Shown one piece after another: positions 8,827 through 17,430 of a stretch of DNA of 64,000 nucleotides. Every line of letters starts with the position of its first letter. Positions within the stretch are counted from its first letter, which is position 1. The position numbers were made by a program, and so were the translations under genes. The notes below the pieces were generated by a model. It made no database searches, was not told the DNA's origin, and saw only the letters and a list, made by a program, of their open reading frames with translations. The stretch comes from CAVRRZ01 sp963723745 (GTDB taxonomy: Bacteria; Actinomycetota; Actinomycetes; Mycobacteriales; Geodermatophilaceae), in contig CAVRRZ010000001.1 of the NCBI GenBank assembly GCA_963723745.1, positions 1,116,001 to 1,180,000 of the forward strand, written 5' to 3'.

Positions 8827-9985
8827 CCTGCCAACCCTGAGCGGCCCCGGAGGGCGGCCGCTGCGGGTCGGTCACCTGACCACGGTCGACATGAGCCTCG
8901 CGCTGCTCCTCGCGCGCGAGCTTCGTGCCGACGTCGAGGCCGGGCTGGAAACGTTCGGGCTCAGTGCGCCTGGCCGGTACGTGCCCGAGGTCGAGAAGCT
9001 GGGCGTCACGCACGTGCCGCTTACGAATCTCACGCGCTCGTGGCATCCCGGCATGGATGGGCGAGCTTTCCGCGAGCTCCTCCGGGCCCTGCGGGAGTTG
9101 CGCCTGGACATCCTGCACACGCACAACCCCAAAACCGGAGTCATGGGGCGGCTTGCCGGGCGACTCGCCGGCGTACCCGTGGTCGTCAACACCTGTCACG
9201 GATTGTGGGCCGGATCAGGTGATCCGTGGCCGAAGCAGGCCATGGTGCTCGCGTCCGAGGCGCTCGCCGCTCAGTTCTCGCACGCGGAGCTGTACCAGAA
9301 CGCGGCCGACCAGCGGCGGCTGCAACGTTTCGTTCCGGCTCACCGGTCGCACGTTGTCGGCAACGGCATCGACCTCGACCGGTTTCGGCGCGACCAGTCA
9401 ACCCGGGCCGCAGTCCGCGCGGAGTGGGGCATTCCTCCTGAGTGTCTGCTGATCGGTGCAGTGGGCCGCCGGGTGGCGGAGAAGGGCATCGCGGAGTTCG
9501 TCGCAGCCGCCCGACGGCTGCAAGGCCGGGCACGCTTCGTCTGGATCGGCCCGGAGGACGCCGACAAGCCGGACGCCGTCTCCAGCGAGGACACGGCTGT
9601 CGTGTGGGTGTCCGAACGGGGGGACATGCCCGCCGTCTACTCCGCGCTCGACGTCTTCGTGCTGCCCTCGTATCGGGAGGGCTTCTCGCGGTCGTCCATG
9701 GAGGCGGCCGCGTGCCGGCTGCCCATGGTGCTCACCGACATCCGAGGGTGCCGCGAAATCGGCGTGCACGACGAGCACCTGGTGCTGGTACCCCCGCGCG
9801 ATCCGGATTCGCTCACCGCTGCGATCACTCGCCTCTTGGATGACGAGAGCCTGCGTGAACGGCTCGGCGGCGCGGTCGAGCAACGCGCGCGGGTTGCGTT
9901 CGACCAGGTGCAGGTAGCGGACTGGTCGTTGCGGACCTACGTCGCAGTGGCGCACCGGCGCAACCTCGGCTGGTCGCGAACGTGA
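8819..9985 (+). CDS. GT4-family glycosyltransferase
   Basis: About 388 residues. I chose GTG 8819 because an AAGGCAG stretch lies eight to ten bases upstream; GTG 8810 is also possible. The N-terminal half carries LHTHNPKTGVMGRLAGRLAG and the C-terminal half SYREGFSRSSMEAAACRLPMV, the GT4 E-x7-E-like donor site. It sits between the deacetylase and the initiating sugar transferase, overlapping both. It likely adds the second or a later sugar of the repeat unit; the donor is not identifiable. Confidence 0.9.
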   Translation: MPDLPTLSGPGGRPLRVGHLTTVDMSLALLLARELRADVEAGLETFGLSAPGRYVPEVEKLGVTHVPLTNLTRSWHPGMDGRAFRELLRALRELRLDILHTHNPKTGVMGRLAGRLAGVPVVVNTCHGLWAGSGDPWPKQAMVLASEALAAQFSHAELYQNAADQRRLQRFVPAHRSHVVGNGIDLDRFRRDQSTRAAVRAEWGIPPECLLIGAVGRRVAEKGIAEFVAAARRLQGRARFVWIGPEDADKPDAVSSEDTAVVWVSERGDMPAVYSALDVFVLPSYREGFSRSSMEAAACRLPMVLTDIRGCREIGVHDEHLVLVPPRDPDSLTAAITRLLDDESLRERLGGAVEQRARVAFDQVQVADWSLRTYVAVAHRRNLGWSRT

Positions 9986-10632
9986 TCCCAACACTACGTG
10001 CCTATCGCGGCGGGGAGGCTCTGCGGCGGTCGGTGGACGTCGTTCTCGCGATGATCGTCGTCATAGGCGCGAGTCCGGTGTTTGCCGTGGCAGCGTTGTT
10101 GGTGCGATGGCAGCTGGGTCGACCGGTCCTCTTCCGTCAGCAGCGGAGTGGACTGCACGGCAAGGAGTTCACGATCCTCAAATTCCGGACGATGCGCGAC
10201 GAACGGTATCCAGGCGAACCTGACCCCGACCGCCTGAACACCTGGGTCGGAAGGGCTCTCCGGACTACGAGCATCGACGAGTTGCCGCAACTTTGGAACG
10301 TGCTCCGCGGGGACATGGCACTGGTCGGCCCGCGCCCGACGCTCCCCGAGCAGGTGCGTCACTACAGCGATCGTCAGCGGGGGCGACTCGGTGTCCGGCC
10401 CGGAATCACAGGCTGGGCTCAGGTGCAGAGGCGGAACAGTGTCGGTTGGCCTGAGCGGATCGAACTGGACCTGTGGTATGTCGAGAACCGTGCGTGGACT
10501 CTAGATGCGCGCATCGTCCTTCTGACCGTCCTCAGAATTCTCTGCCCCAGTGGCGTGACAGCACCGGGTGGTGTCAATCCAGGGTTCGTGCCGCCTGCCT
10601 TGGGACATGAGAATGACGACCGCCCGCTCTAG
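9982..10632 (+). CDS. Small initiating sugar-phosphate transferase (PglC-like)
   Basis: 216 residues, the short monotopic form of the bacterial sugar transferase family (PF02397). One N-terminal membrane helix (VVLAMIVVIGASPVFAVAALLV) precedes the catalytic core with KFRTMR, the SIDELPQLWNVLRGDMALVGPRP block and RPGITGWAQV. Such enzymes transfer a sugar phosphate from UDP-sugar to undecaprenyl phosphate and start the repeat unit. PglC uses UDP-diacetylbacillosamine, and PglF-, PglE- and PglD-like genes also occur in this window. The GTG start overlaps the upstream stop. Confidence 0.9.
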   Translation: MIPTLRAYRGGEALRRSVDVVLAMIVVIGASPVFAVAALLVRWQLGRPVLFRQQRSGLHGKEFTILKFRTMRDERYPGEPDPDRLNTWVGRALRTTSIDELPQLWNVLRGDMALVGPRPTLPEQVRHYSDRQRGRLGVRPGITGWAQVQRRNSVGWPERIELDLWYVENRAWTLDARIVLLTVLRILCPSGVTAPGGVNPGFVPPALGHENDDRPL

Positions 10633-10660
10633 CCGCCGTTCGACGGCCGTTGCGTCCCGC

Positions 10661-10689
10661 GGTGGCCCTCTGTTCACAGGAGGGCCGCC
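10661..10689 (+). promoter_or_regulatory. Hairpin covering the ribosome site of the flippase gene
   Basis: GGTGGCCCTC (10661-10670) can pair with GAGGGCCGCC (10680-10689), with one G-U pair, across a nine-base loop. The right arm includes most of the AGGAGGG ribosome-binding site (10678-10684) of the flippase starting at GTG 10693. Translation of the flippase could be damped when the hairpin forms. The pairing is visible; regulation is inference. Confidence 0.45.
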
Positions 10690-10692
10690 GTT

Positions 10693-12150
10693 GTGCCGAG
10701 CATAGTGTCGTGGCGGCCAAAGAAGCCTGGCAGCCTGCTGCGCAACAGCGCTACGTATGCGTTCGGGGACATGCTCGAGAAGGCGATCGGTCTCGCCATG
10801 CTGCCCGCCTACGTGTACTTCTTGACGCCGGCAGACTTCGGTGTCATCGCATTGGTGGGGGCGGTGACAGGCCTCGGAGGCTCGGTTCTGAGCTTAGGCA
10901 TTTACCAGTCCGTCACCCGGTACTACTACAACCCGCCGCGAGCATCCGACGGGCCGGGGGTCGTGGGCACCGCATGGCTACTGCTCATGCTCGTGCCGGC
11001 GTTCTGTGTATCGGTTCTTGTGCTCTTCGGAGAACCGGTATTCCGGTTCCTCTTCGAGGGGCCCGCCGTTCTCGTCTACGGGGCTTTGACCATATTAATC
11101 ACTTACTGCAACGTAGCGTTCATCGAGATGGCGCTGGCTGCTACGCGTACCAAGGCATTGGCACGAAAGTACGTGACAGTCGTACTTCTCCGAGCCAGCC
11201 TGACGGCGCTCCTCTCGTTGGCGCTGTTGATCACGGTGGACTCGGTCACCGCTCTGGAAGTGGTCATCGCCCAGGCGGTCGCGACGCTCCTCTGCGCGCT
11301 CTACAGCGCATATCTGCTCATTCCCCATGCCCGGCTTTCTCGCAAGCTCGCAGGAGCGGCGCCCATCTTGCGATTCGGACTCCCGCTGATGCCGCTCAGC
11401 GCCTCCCAATGGGCCCTTCGCATGCAGGACCGACTCCTGCTGAACAAGTTCGCGAGCGTCGACCAGGTAGGCGTGTACGCGGTCGCTCAGCGACTGGCGA
11501 GCCCCATGCAGATCTTGATGGGGGCGGGACTGCGCGCCCTCCTGCCCATACTGAGCAAGGCGGCGAACGGTGAAGGCGGAGACGAGGTCAGATCCGCAGT
11601 CGTGCGGATCTTCGGCGCGGGCACGCTCATCTGTCTCTTCGGGTCACTGCTGGCACCCGTGATCTCACGATCGCTGCTTCCGTCGGCCTACCACTCAGCA
11701 GCCGGCCTGACCATGGTCCTCATTCCGGGTCTGTTCGCCGCCGCCGTGTTCCACTTGGCGTCGAATGCCATCGCATTCTATGCGGGTAGAACCTATCGGG
11801 TCACCGCCTTGACGATGGTGGCCGTCGGTGCGAACGCGGCCTTGAACGTAGTGCTGATTCCTTGGCACGGCGTTCTTGGTGCCTCTCTAGCCGCACTCGT
11901 CACATATACGGGCTTGGCGGTCGTAGCGTGGATTCTGAGTCCGTTACCTGAACTCCTTGCCGATGTGCAGCCCTGGCTGCTGCTGGCGGCACTGAGCACC
12001 GGCGGTCTGCTGGCATGGGGAGCCTGGCTGAACAGCCTCTCTTCCTCGGGGCGAGTAGACGGCTTTCAACTCGCGCTGGGCTTCGTCGGGGCCCTGATTC
12101 TTCAGGCACTGCTCGTGGTGTTCACCATCATCAGGACGGGGACGAGATGA
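10693..12150 (+). CDS. Oligosaccharide flippase, Wzx/MATE-like
   Basis: 485 residues, almost entirely hydrophobic, with about 12-14 membrane helices. An N-terminal amphipathic start (RPKKPGSLLRNSATYAFGDML) and a central APILRFGLPLMPLSASQW segment are typical of the polysaccharide biosynthesis (PST) family. It should translocate the undecaprenyl-linked repeat unit. The GTG start has a strong AGGAGG site inside a hairpin. The next gene begins at the overlapping ATGA. Base composition here looks less GC-extreme than the flanking operons. Confidence 0.9.
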   Translation: MPSIVSWRPKKPGSLLRNSATYAFGDMLEKAIGLAMLPAYVYFLTPADFGVIALVGAVTGLGGSVLSLGIYQSVTRYYYNPPRASDGPGVVGTAWLLLMLVPAFCVSVLVLFGEPVFRFLFEGPAVLVYGALTILITYCNVAFIEMALAATRTKALARKYVTVVLLRASLTALLSLALLITVDSVTALEVVIAQAVATLLCALYSAYLLIPHARLSRKLAGAAPILRFGLPLMPLSASQWALRMQDRLLLNKFASVDQVGVYAVAQRLASPMQILMGAGLRALLPILSKAANGEGGDEVRSAVVRIFGAGTLICLFGSLLAPVISRSLLPSAYHSAAGLTMVLIPGLFAAAVFHLASNAIAFYAGRTYRVTALTMVAVGANAALNVVLIPWHGVLGASLAALVTYTGLAVVAWILSPLPELLADVQPWLLLAALSTGGLLAWGAWLNSLSSSGRVDGFQLALGFVGALILQALLVVFTIIRTGTR

Positions 12151-13061
12151 CGAATCTGTCGGAAGGTCGTGTCGGAGGGGTCCTCGTCACGTACAACCGT
12201 CCTGACGAGTTGGACGTGTCCGCGCGCGCATTGGCAGCCCAAACGCATCCCGTATCGACGCTCATCGTCGTCGATAATGGCACGGACAACCGTGCGACGC
12301 AGCAAGTCCTTGCCGGCGTCAAATGGGGCGACACGCACGTGGTTGTCGTACACGCTCCCGAGAATCTAGGGCCTGCCGGCGGTATCGCTGCGGGTTGCCG
12401 GGAGCTGGATGCTGTCGACCCCGTGGAATGGGTCTTGCTATTGGACGACGACGATCCACTACCGGGGCCGAACGTGCTGAACGACCTGTTGGCGGCCGCG
12501 GTTCAGATCAGTTCGTCCGATGCAGCCTTCGGCGGAATCGCGATGAAGGGCGCCAGATTCCACTCCCGCTCGCTACGCACGCGGGGCGTACCGCTCACGG
12601 GAGAAAAGTTCGTGTCGGTCGATCATCTACATGGTGGATACGCGCCGTTGTACAGCCGGGCGGCACTTCGGGACGTCGGAGAATTTGACGAGAAGCTGTT
12701 CTGGGGCTTCGAGGAGCTCGAGGCAGGGTTGCGGTTGACCGAGAAAGGATGGAACCTTTACATGGCAGTAGCGATGATGCAGGCGTACCCCCTGCCAGCC
12801 AAATATCAGGGTCTGAAGAATCGTCCGGGGCTCGCGCTGTCCGGACCCAGCCCTGAGGCGTACTACAAGCTTCGAAACCTGACGTATGTCGGTTGGCGGC
12901 ACGCATCCCCGGTCAACGTAGTTGTCGCACTCCTACTTCGCGCCGTTGTCAAGCCATTGGCCAATCTGGTCGTCCGGCCGGGTGTGGCGATGCGCCGGCT
13001 GGCGATGAACGGACGTGCGGTGTTCGACGGATCCGTCGGACGCATGGGTCGGAGGTGCTGA
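12147..13061 (+). CDS. GT2-family glycosyltransferase
   Basis: 304 residues from the ATGA overlap with the flippase. It has a GT-A fold: VLVTYNRPDEL near the start, VVDNGTDN, the ENLGPAGGIAAG loop and the metal-binding LLLDDDDPLPG. The C-terminal part (GYAPLYSRAALRDVGEFDEKLFWGFEE, cited in part) is the acceptor-side ED motif seen in rhamnosyl- and galactofuranosyl-type GT2 enzymes. The donor is not determinable. Confidence 0.9.
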   Translation: MTNLSEGRVGGVLVTYNRPDELDVSARALAAQTHPVSTLIVVDNGTDNRATQQVLAGVKWGDTHVVVVHAPENLGPAGGIAAGCRELDAVDPVEWVLLLDDDDPLPGPNVLNDLLAAAVQISSSDAAFGGIAMKGARFHSRSLRTRGVPLTGEKFVSVDHLHGGYAPLYSRAALRDVGEFDEKLFWGFEELEAGLRLTEKGWNLYMAVAMMQAYPLPAKYQGLKNRPGLALSGPSPEAYYKLRNLTYVGWRHASPVNVVVALLLRAVVKPLANLVVRPGVAMRRLAMNGRAVFDGSVGRMGRRC

Positions 13062-13942
13062 TGTCGGGCTTCGGCGGAGCAGCAGATTCAGTCTTCATCG
13101 TCGGATGCGGTCGGTCGGGGACGACCTTGTTGTACGAGTTGTTGGCGACTCACCCGGCATTTGCATGGCCATCGACATGGACGGATCGCACACTCCAGCC
13201 TTCACTGGCGGTGCTGAATGAGGTGTTTCGACGCAGTCGCCGCGGATCGACATCTCGTAGGGGAATACCGCGACCGTCCGAAGCCTACCGTTTGTGGGAC
13301 GCTTCCATGGGGTCACACGGAGGAGCGACGGGAGGCATCTTGTCGCCGGAGGATGTGACGGGCGAGCAGATCTCAGGGGCGAGGGCGATGGCGCAATCTC
13401 ATCGACGGTGGTCGAGAAGTCCCGTCTTCCTGAACAAGAACACTCGTAACACGAGGCGCATCGCAGCCTTGGACGCGATCTTCCCGGACGCCGTATTCGT
13501 CCATGTCCTCAGGTCGCCTCTCGACGTGGTCAGTTCGCTGCTCGCCGTGGCGTGGTGGCCGGAGTTGCGCCTCTGGAGCCATGCCGGAGAGATGCCGGGA
13601 ACCCGGCCACCCGATGAGCAGGCCCGCATGGCTGCCGAACTGTGGGTGGAGGAGACACAGGCGGCGGTGAAAGCGGCGGCTGGGCTCCCTGGTGATCGCT
13701 ACATCGAGGTGCACTACGAGGACGTTCTCGATGACCCCCGGGCGGCGATCGCCGCGGTTCTGGCGCGGCTGAGCCTGGACATGGCTACGACGACGGAACG
13801 GGCACTGAATCGCTTGGCTATCCGCCAGACGAAAGGTAGCTACAGGACCCGGCTGACCGCGGGCCAGCAGAACGCTGCCTGGGAAGTAGCCCACAGCGTT
13901 GCTCATGACCATGGGTACGCGAGTGACTCGCCGAACCGCTGA
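13061..13942 (+). CDS. Sulfotransferase-family protein
   Basis: 293 residues; ATG 13061 overlaps the previous stop (TGATG) with GGAGGTG ten bases upstream. VGCGRSGTTLLYELL near residue 14 is the PAPS 5'-phosphosulfate loop. VFVHVLRSPLDVVSS in the middle is the 3'-phosphate-binding region. The C-terminal YEDVLDDPRAAIAAVL is typical of the sulfotransferase_3 group. It would place a sulfate on the surface glycan or another small acceptor. No PAPS-synthesis genes are nearby. Confidence 0.85.
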   Translation: MSGFGGAADSVFIVGCGRSGTTLLYELLATHPAFAWPSTWTDRTLQPSLAVLNEVFRRSRRGSTSRRGIPRPSEAYRLWDASMGSHGGATGGILSPEDVTGEQISGARAMAQSHRRWSRSPVFLNKNTRNTRRIAALDAIFPDAVFVHVLRSPLDVVSSLLAVAWWPELRLWSHAGEMPGTRPPDEQARMAAELWVEETQAAVKAAAGLPGDRYIEVHYEDVLDDPRAAIAAVLARLSLDMATTTERALNRLAIRQTKGSYRTRLTAGQQNAAWEVAHSVAHDHGYASDSPNR

Positions 13943-15152
13943 GCCGGCGGGCCGGTCCCTCACTCTCCACACACGCGTCCGTCGCTCGGTCGGCCGCCGG
14001 TTGCGACTGTGGTTTCTGACGGCCACCGACTTGATGTTCCGGGCGGCAGCAGTGTTGAGGCTGCGCCGCTCTGGTGACCGCAAGCGTGTGCTTCTGGCTG
14101 CTTCGAATGTGTTGATGGCCGGTTACGTCGTTCGACTGTGGCGCACCATTGCAGATCTCGACGGCGTCGATGCGTGGATGACTCATCACAGGGGTGTAGA
14201 GGCAATATCAACTTCCGGCGAACGCATCGTGGATGTGCTCCCTCTCTGGAGAGCACGCGTTCGCCGGTGGGATTTGATCTTGATGGCCGATCATATGCCA
14301 CTGGACTTCCCTCGCTCGATTCCGAAGGTGATAGTTCCCCACGGCCCCGGCCCCTCGCGAGTCGTACGCGGCGGTAGCTACTACTACGACCGGGAGCGTG
14401 TCTTCTGGCCGGACGGAGAGCCCGTCTACCGGTTTATGTTTGACACCAGTGAGAGCGCGAAGGCTCGCGCCCTGACCTGGGTGCCAGAGTACGGTGATCG
14501 CATTGTAGTAGTTGGCGATATGCATGCGGATGAGCTCGTTGCGGCAGGCCAGCGTGCTGATCAAACGCGGCGTCTCATGGGGATCGGGGAGCGCACGCTG
14601 GTAGGTGTCATGTCAACGTGGGGTCCACACGGTTTGATGTCAACGCTCGGGGAGCCGCTCATACGCGAGATCCAACGCCTGGTGGAGGAGGCTGATTTTG
14701 CGTTCGTGTTGACGATGCACCAGAACATGTGGGACGCATCGCGATGCGGCACTTCGCGTTGGGCGGACCTGCTCGACGATGCGGAGTCGGAGTTCATCAG
14801 GGTGCTCCGTCCCGGAGAGGGCAACGCCGTCCTTCTTGGCGCATGCCATATGGCCTTGAGTGATCACACCTCCTTGGCGATGACCTTCTCCAGTCTTCGG
14901 CGCCCCATAATTCCGGTGGCAGTACCGGCTGAGATCGTCGGCGAGGGCACCTTCGCTCATTGGCTTTTGTCAAACCGCAAGCCTGTCCGCGAGATGGGAG
15001 AGCTGCGCGGCGCCCTCGCGGCGGCAAACACGATGTACGCGTTGGATGGCGCTCCCATCGTCGTCGACCACCTGGGCCAGAGTGCGGCACTTGTCCGCGA
15101 CGCACTCGGCCGCGCATTGGGCGAGCCACCTATAGCGGCTCTTCTTACTTGA
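13905..15152 (+). CDS. GT-B/CDP-glycerol transferase-like protein, C-terminus rewritten by ISL3 insertion
   Basis: About 415 residues; the start is ATG 13905 or 13911, overlapping the sulfotransferase end. VIVPHGPGPSRVV, the GVMSTWGPHG strand and LGACHMALSDHTSLAMTF resemble the CDP-glycerol glycerophosphotransferase/capsule GT-B fold, but I do not recognise a defined family. Its last five residues (AALLT, sharing one base of the Ala codon) come from the inserted element at 15137. Joining the sequence across the insertion gives an original end of ...EPPIAGRRS with a stop at 16637-16639. The insertion therefore changed only the last residues. Function: probably transfer of a phospho-polyol or sugar onto the glycan. 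Confidence 0.7.
   Translation: MTMGTRVTRRTAEPAGRSLTLHTRVRRSVGRRLRLWFLTATDLMFRAAAVLRLRRSGDRKRVLLAASNVLMAGYVVRLWRTIADLDGVDAWMTHHRGVEAISTSGERIVDVLPLWRARVRRWDLILMADHMPLDFPRSIPKVIVPHGPGPSRVVRGGSYYYDRERVFWPDGEPVYRFMFDTSESAKARALTWVPEYGDRIVVVGDMHADELVAAGQRADQTRRLMGIGERTLVGVMSTWGPHGLMSTLGEPLIREIQRLVEEADFAFVLTMHQNMWDASRCGTSRWADLLDDAESEFIRVLRPGEGNAVLLGACHMALSDHTSLAMTFSSLRRPIIPVAVPAEIVGEGTFAHWLLSNRKPVREMGELRGALAAANTMYALDGAPIVVDHLGQSAALVRDALGRALGEPPIAALLT
15129..15136. repeat. Left target-site duplication of the ISL3-family element
   Basis: CCTATAGC immediately left of the terminal repeat; the identical eight bases follow the right end at 16616-16623. Eight bases is the known duplication length for ISL3 elements. 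Confidence 0.93.
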
Positions 15153-16615
15153 GGTGGGGGCTGGTCAGCCCGCCGGCGATGAGCAGCATGCGTAGGCGGT
15201 AGTTGTCGCGGTTGCGGAAGCCGCGGGCGATGCGACGGTGGAGCTCGATGAGGCCGTTGACGGCTTCGGTGCCGCCGTTGCTGGCGCGGCCGGTGTCGAA
15301 GTAGGCCAGGAACGCCTCGCGCCACTGCTTCAGCGTCCGGCCGAGGCGGGCGATCTCGGGGACTGGGCAGCTGGGGAAGGAGTCGATGACCTTCTCGGCG
15401 ATCTGTCGGCCCTCGGCGGTGTGCTCGTGCCGGTAGGCCGAGCGCAGCTGCTGCGCGCACGACCAGGCCAGCCAGACCGCCAAGTGTCGGTCGTCGGCGT
15501 CGAACGCGGCGTGCAGTCGTTCCCACTGCCGGTCGGTGAGGTTCTCCGCGCCGGCTCGCAGGGTGTTCCGGATGCCGTAGAGCGGGTCGTTCTTGCGGCC
15601 GCGGTGGCCGTGGATCTCCTGCTGGATGCGGCGCCGGCAGCGGTCCACGGCGTCGGTGCCGAGCTTGACGACATGAAACGCGTCCAGCACTGCGGTGGCG
15701 TCCTCGAGCTGGTCGTCGATGGCGTTCCTGTAGCCGTGGAACGGATCCAGCGTGGCTACCTGCACCCGGGCCCGGAACGCGTCGCCGCGTGCGGTCAGCC
15801 AGTCGGCGTAGACCTTGCCCGACCGCCCGGGTACCAGGTCAAGCAACCGGGCGCGGACCCGTCCGTGCTGGTCACGGGTCAGATCGACCATGCCGGTCAG
15901 CTCCTTGGGGCCGCGACCACCGTCCTCGACCGGCTTGGTCGAGACGTGGTGCCAGATGTGCTCGTCCACGCCCAAGGCGGTGACGTCGGCGAAGCGCGCC
16001 TCATCGGCGGCCATCTCCTCCAGCAGCGGCTTGACCGTCCGCCACACGGTGCGCCAGGTCGTGCCCAGCTGCCGGGCGATCCCGGCGACCGAGGCGTGCT
16101 CGCGGCGCAGCTGACCGACCGCCCACCAGGCTGCCCGGGTGGTGAGCAGCGCCCGTGGCCGGGCGAGGTCGGCGTGCTGCTCGGTGAACGCCTTGCCGGT
16201 GCACTCGTCCTCGGCGCAGCGCCAGGTCCGCTTGCGCCACACCAGCTCGACCGGGCGCCCGAAGCAGGGCACGTCGATCAGGACGACGTCGCGGCGACCG
16301 TGGCTGCCGACCAGGACGCCACAGGCCAGGCAGCCCATCGGCTCCGGTGCCGACTCGACCACCACCTGCACCCGGCCGGGCTGCTCGGCGACCTCGATGA
16401 CGTGGAACCCGTCCAGGCCGACGAGCAGATCACAGCGGTCGCAGTAGGCGGAAACAGGACGTGAGCGCGCGCGAGCGCACGCCGTAGGCTCGGACACCGT
16501 CGAGGCCTTCCGGAACGGGTTGCTTGGTCGCTCCCGATCTTGGAAGGTCTCGACCCCTTCCCGGCCTCAGCTCACCCGCGCGAGTTCCTCACACCCACCT
16601 CAGGTACGAAGAGCC
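15137..16615 (-). mobile_element. ISL3-family insertion sequence, complete
   Basis: 1479 bases. The left end begins GGCTCTTCTTACTTGAGG and the right end, read inward, GGCTCTTCGTACCTGAGG: terminal inverted repeats with two mismatches in the first 18 bases. Perfect 8-bp target duplications (CCTATAGC) flank it. It contains one transposase gene on the minus strand. The intact duplication and open transposase suggest a fairly recent insertion. Confidence 0.94.
15145..16497 (-). CDS. ISL3-family transposase
   Basis: 450 residues from GTG 16497. The N-terminal zinc-finger-like region has CDRCD, CLACG and CAEDEC. The helix-turn-helix RREHASVAGIARQLGTTWRTV follows, then the DDE catalytic core with GVDEHIWHH, ATLDPFHGY and the C-terminal SNGGTEAVNGLIELHRRIA segment of DDE_Tnp_ISL3. 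The length matches the family. It lies antisense to the host glycan operon and is flanked by the element's terminal repeats. Confidence 0.95.
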   Translation of the reverse strand: MSEPTACARARSRPVSAYCDRCDLLVGLDGFHVIEVAEQPGRVQVVVESAPEPMGCLACGVLVGSHGRRDVVLIDVPCFGRPVELVWRKRTWRCAEDECTGKAFTEQHADLARPRALLTTRAAWWAVGQLRREHASVAGIARQLGTTWRTVWRTVKPLLEEMAADEARFADVTALGVDEHIWHHVSTKPVEDGGRGPKELTGMVDLTRDQHGRVRARLLDLVPGRSGKVYADWLTARGDAFRARVQVATLDPFHGYRNAIDDQLEDATAVLDAFHVVKLGTDAVDRCRRRIQQEIHGHRGRKNDPLYGIRNTLRAGAENLTDRQWERLHAAFDADDRHLAVWLAWSCAQQLRSAYRHEHTAEGRQIAEKVIDSFPSCPVPEIARLGRTLKQWREAFLAYFDTGRASNGGTEAVNGLIELHRRIARGFRNRDNYRLRMLLIAGGLTSPHLK

Positions 16616-16623
16616 CCTATAGC
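16616..16623. repeat. Right target-site duplication of the ISL3-family element
   Basis: CCTATAGC, identical to 15129-15136. Reading on from here in the frame of the interrupted gene gives GCG GGA CGT CGA TCT TGA, the original end of that gene. Confidence 0.92.
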
Positions 16624-16639
16624 GGGACGTCGATCTTGA

Positions 16640-17430
16640 CGGGGAGAAGGACATGTTCCGTCGCTTGGCGGGATCTCCCGCACAACTTCAACCCGCGCGG
16701 CGCACCATGCCCCGGGCCAGGTCGCCACGGCGACCTTCGACGGACGGCGCGCAGGTGGCACTCCCGCCACCGCGGGCCTGAAGTCAAGCTCAGCTCGCAG
16801 GATATCCACGGGTAGCGGGCCGACTCAGCAATCCGCATGTAGTGCTCGTCAGTGGTTGCTCCGGCAGGCGCGGCTACGCCGTTGACGAGTCGGCAGACGG
16901 CAATGTGTGGGCCTCCGGGCGGGAGGGTTGACCATTGCTGCCACCTGGCTTTGCACGACTGATGCAGCTCGATCGCTGACCGCGGCTGCTCTCGCTGCGC
17001 CACCGGAGCCCGGCTCCACGCCGAACGGCTGGCCGTCCCCAAGGGTGAGGACCTTCAATGAGCAGGTCTGGGGGCTTTCAGCTGAGCGCCGCCAGGGGTC
17101 TGCCGCTGGGCGTCGGATCTTCGGTGGTCACCTCCCCCGGGGTAGGCCTCGGCGCTCACCGGGTCCGTCGCACACAACCATGGTGGACGCCGCTGTCGGG
17201 GGACGACTACCGGCGTTCACAATGGCGGCGAGATCTACACCAAGACCGCGCGTCCGTTGAGATACTCGCTGCGGTCGATGCGGCTGAGGCGCCAGGGCGG
17301 AGGTTGTCCGTGCAGAGCAGGGCGTGGTCGATAAATGCGGCGGCCATGAACCCGTCGACTCGCGTTCCAGGTGCGAGTCGTGCTCCGGTGTGAGCCACGG
17401 CGCCACCCCTGTCTGCGTAGGTGATCAGTC
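16640..17430. other. Long region without a convincing gene
   Basis: About 790 bases between the original end of the GT-B-like gene and the nucleotidyltransferase. Open frames exist on both strands but have arginine/proline-rich, low-information translations and no recognisable motif. A 42-codon frame from ATG 16651 has a GGAGAAGG stretch just upstream, but its product looks non-natural. The stretch may be gene debris, given the mobile elements on both sides. Confidence 0.4.

Noticed and set aside
16651..16779. A 42-codon frame after the ISL3 element
   Set aside because: It has a purine-rich upstream stretch but an Arg/Pro/Ala-rich product without leader, signal or motif; probably debris.
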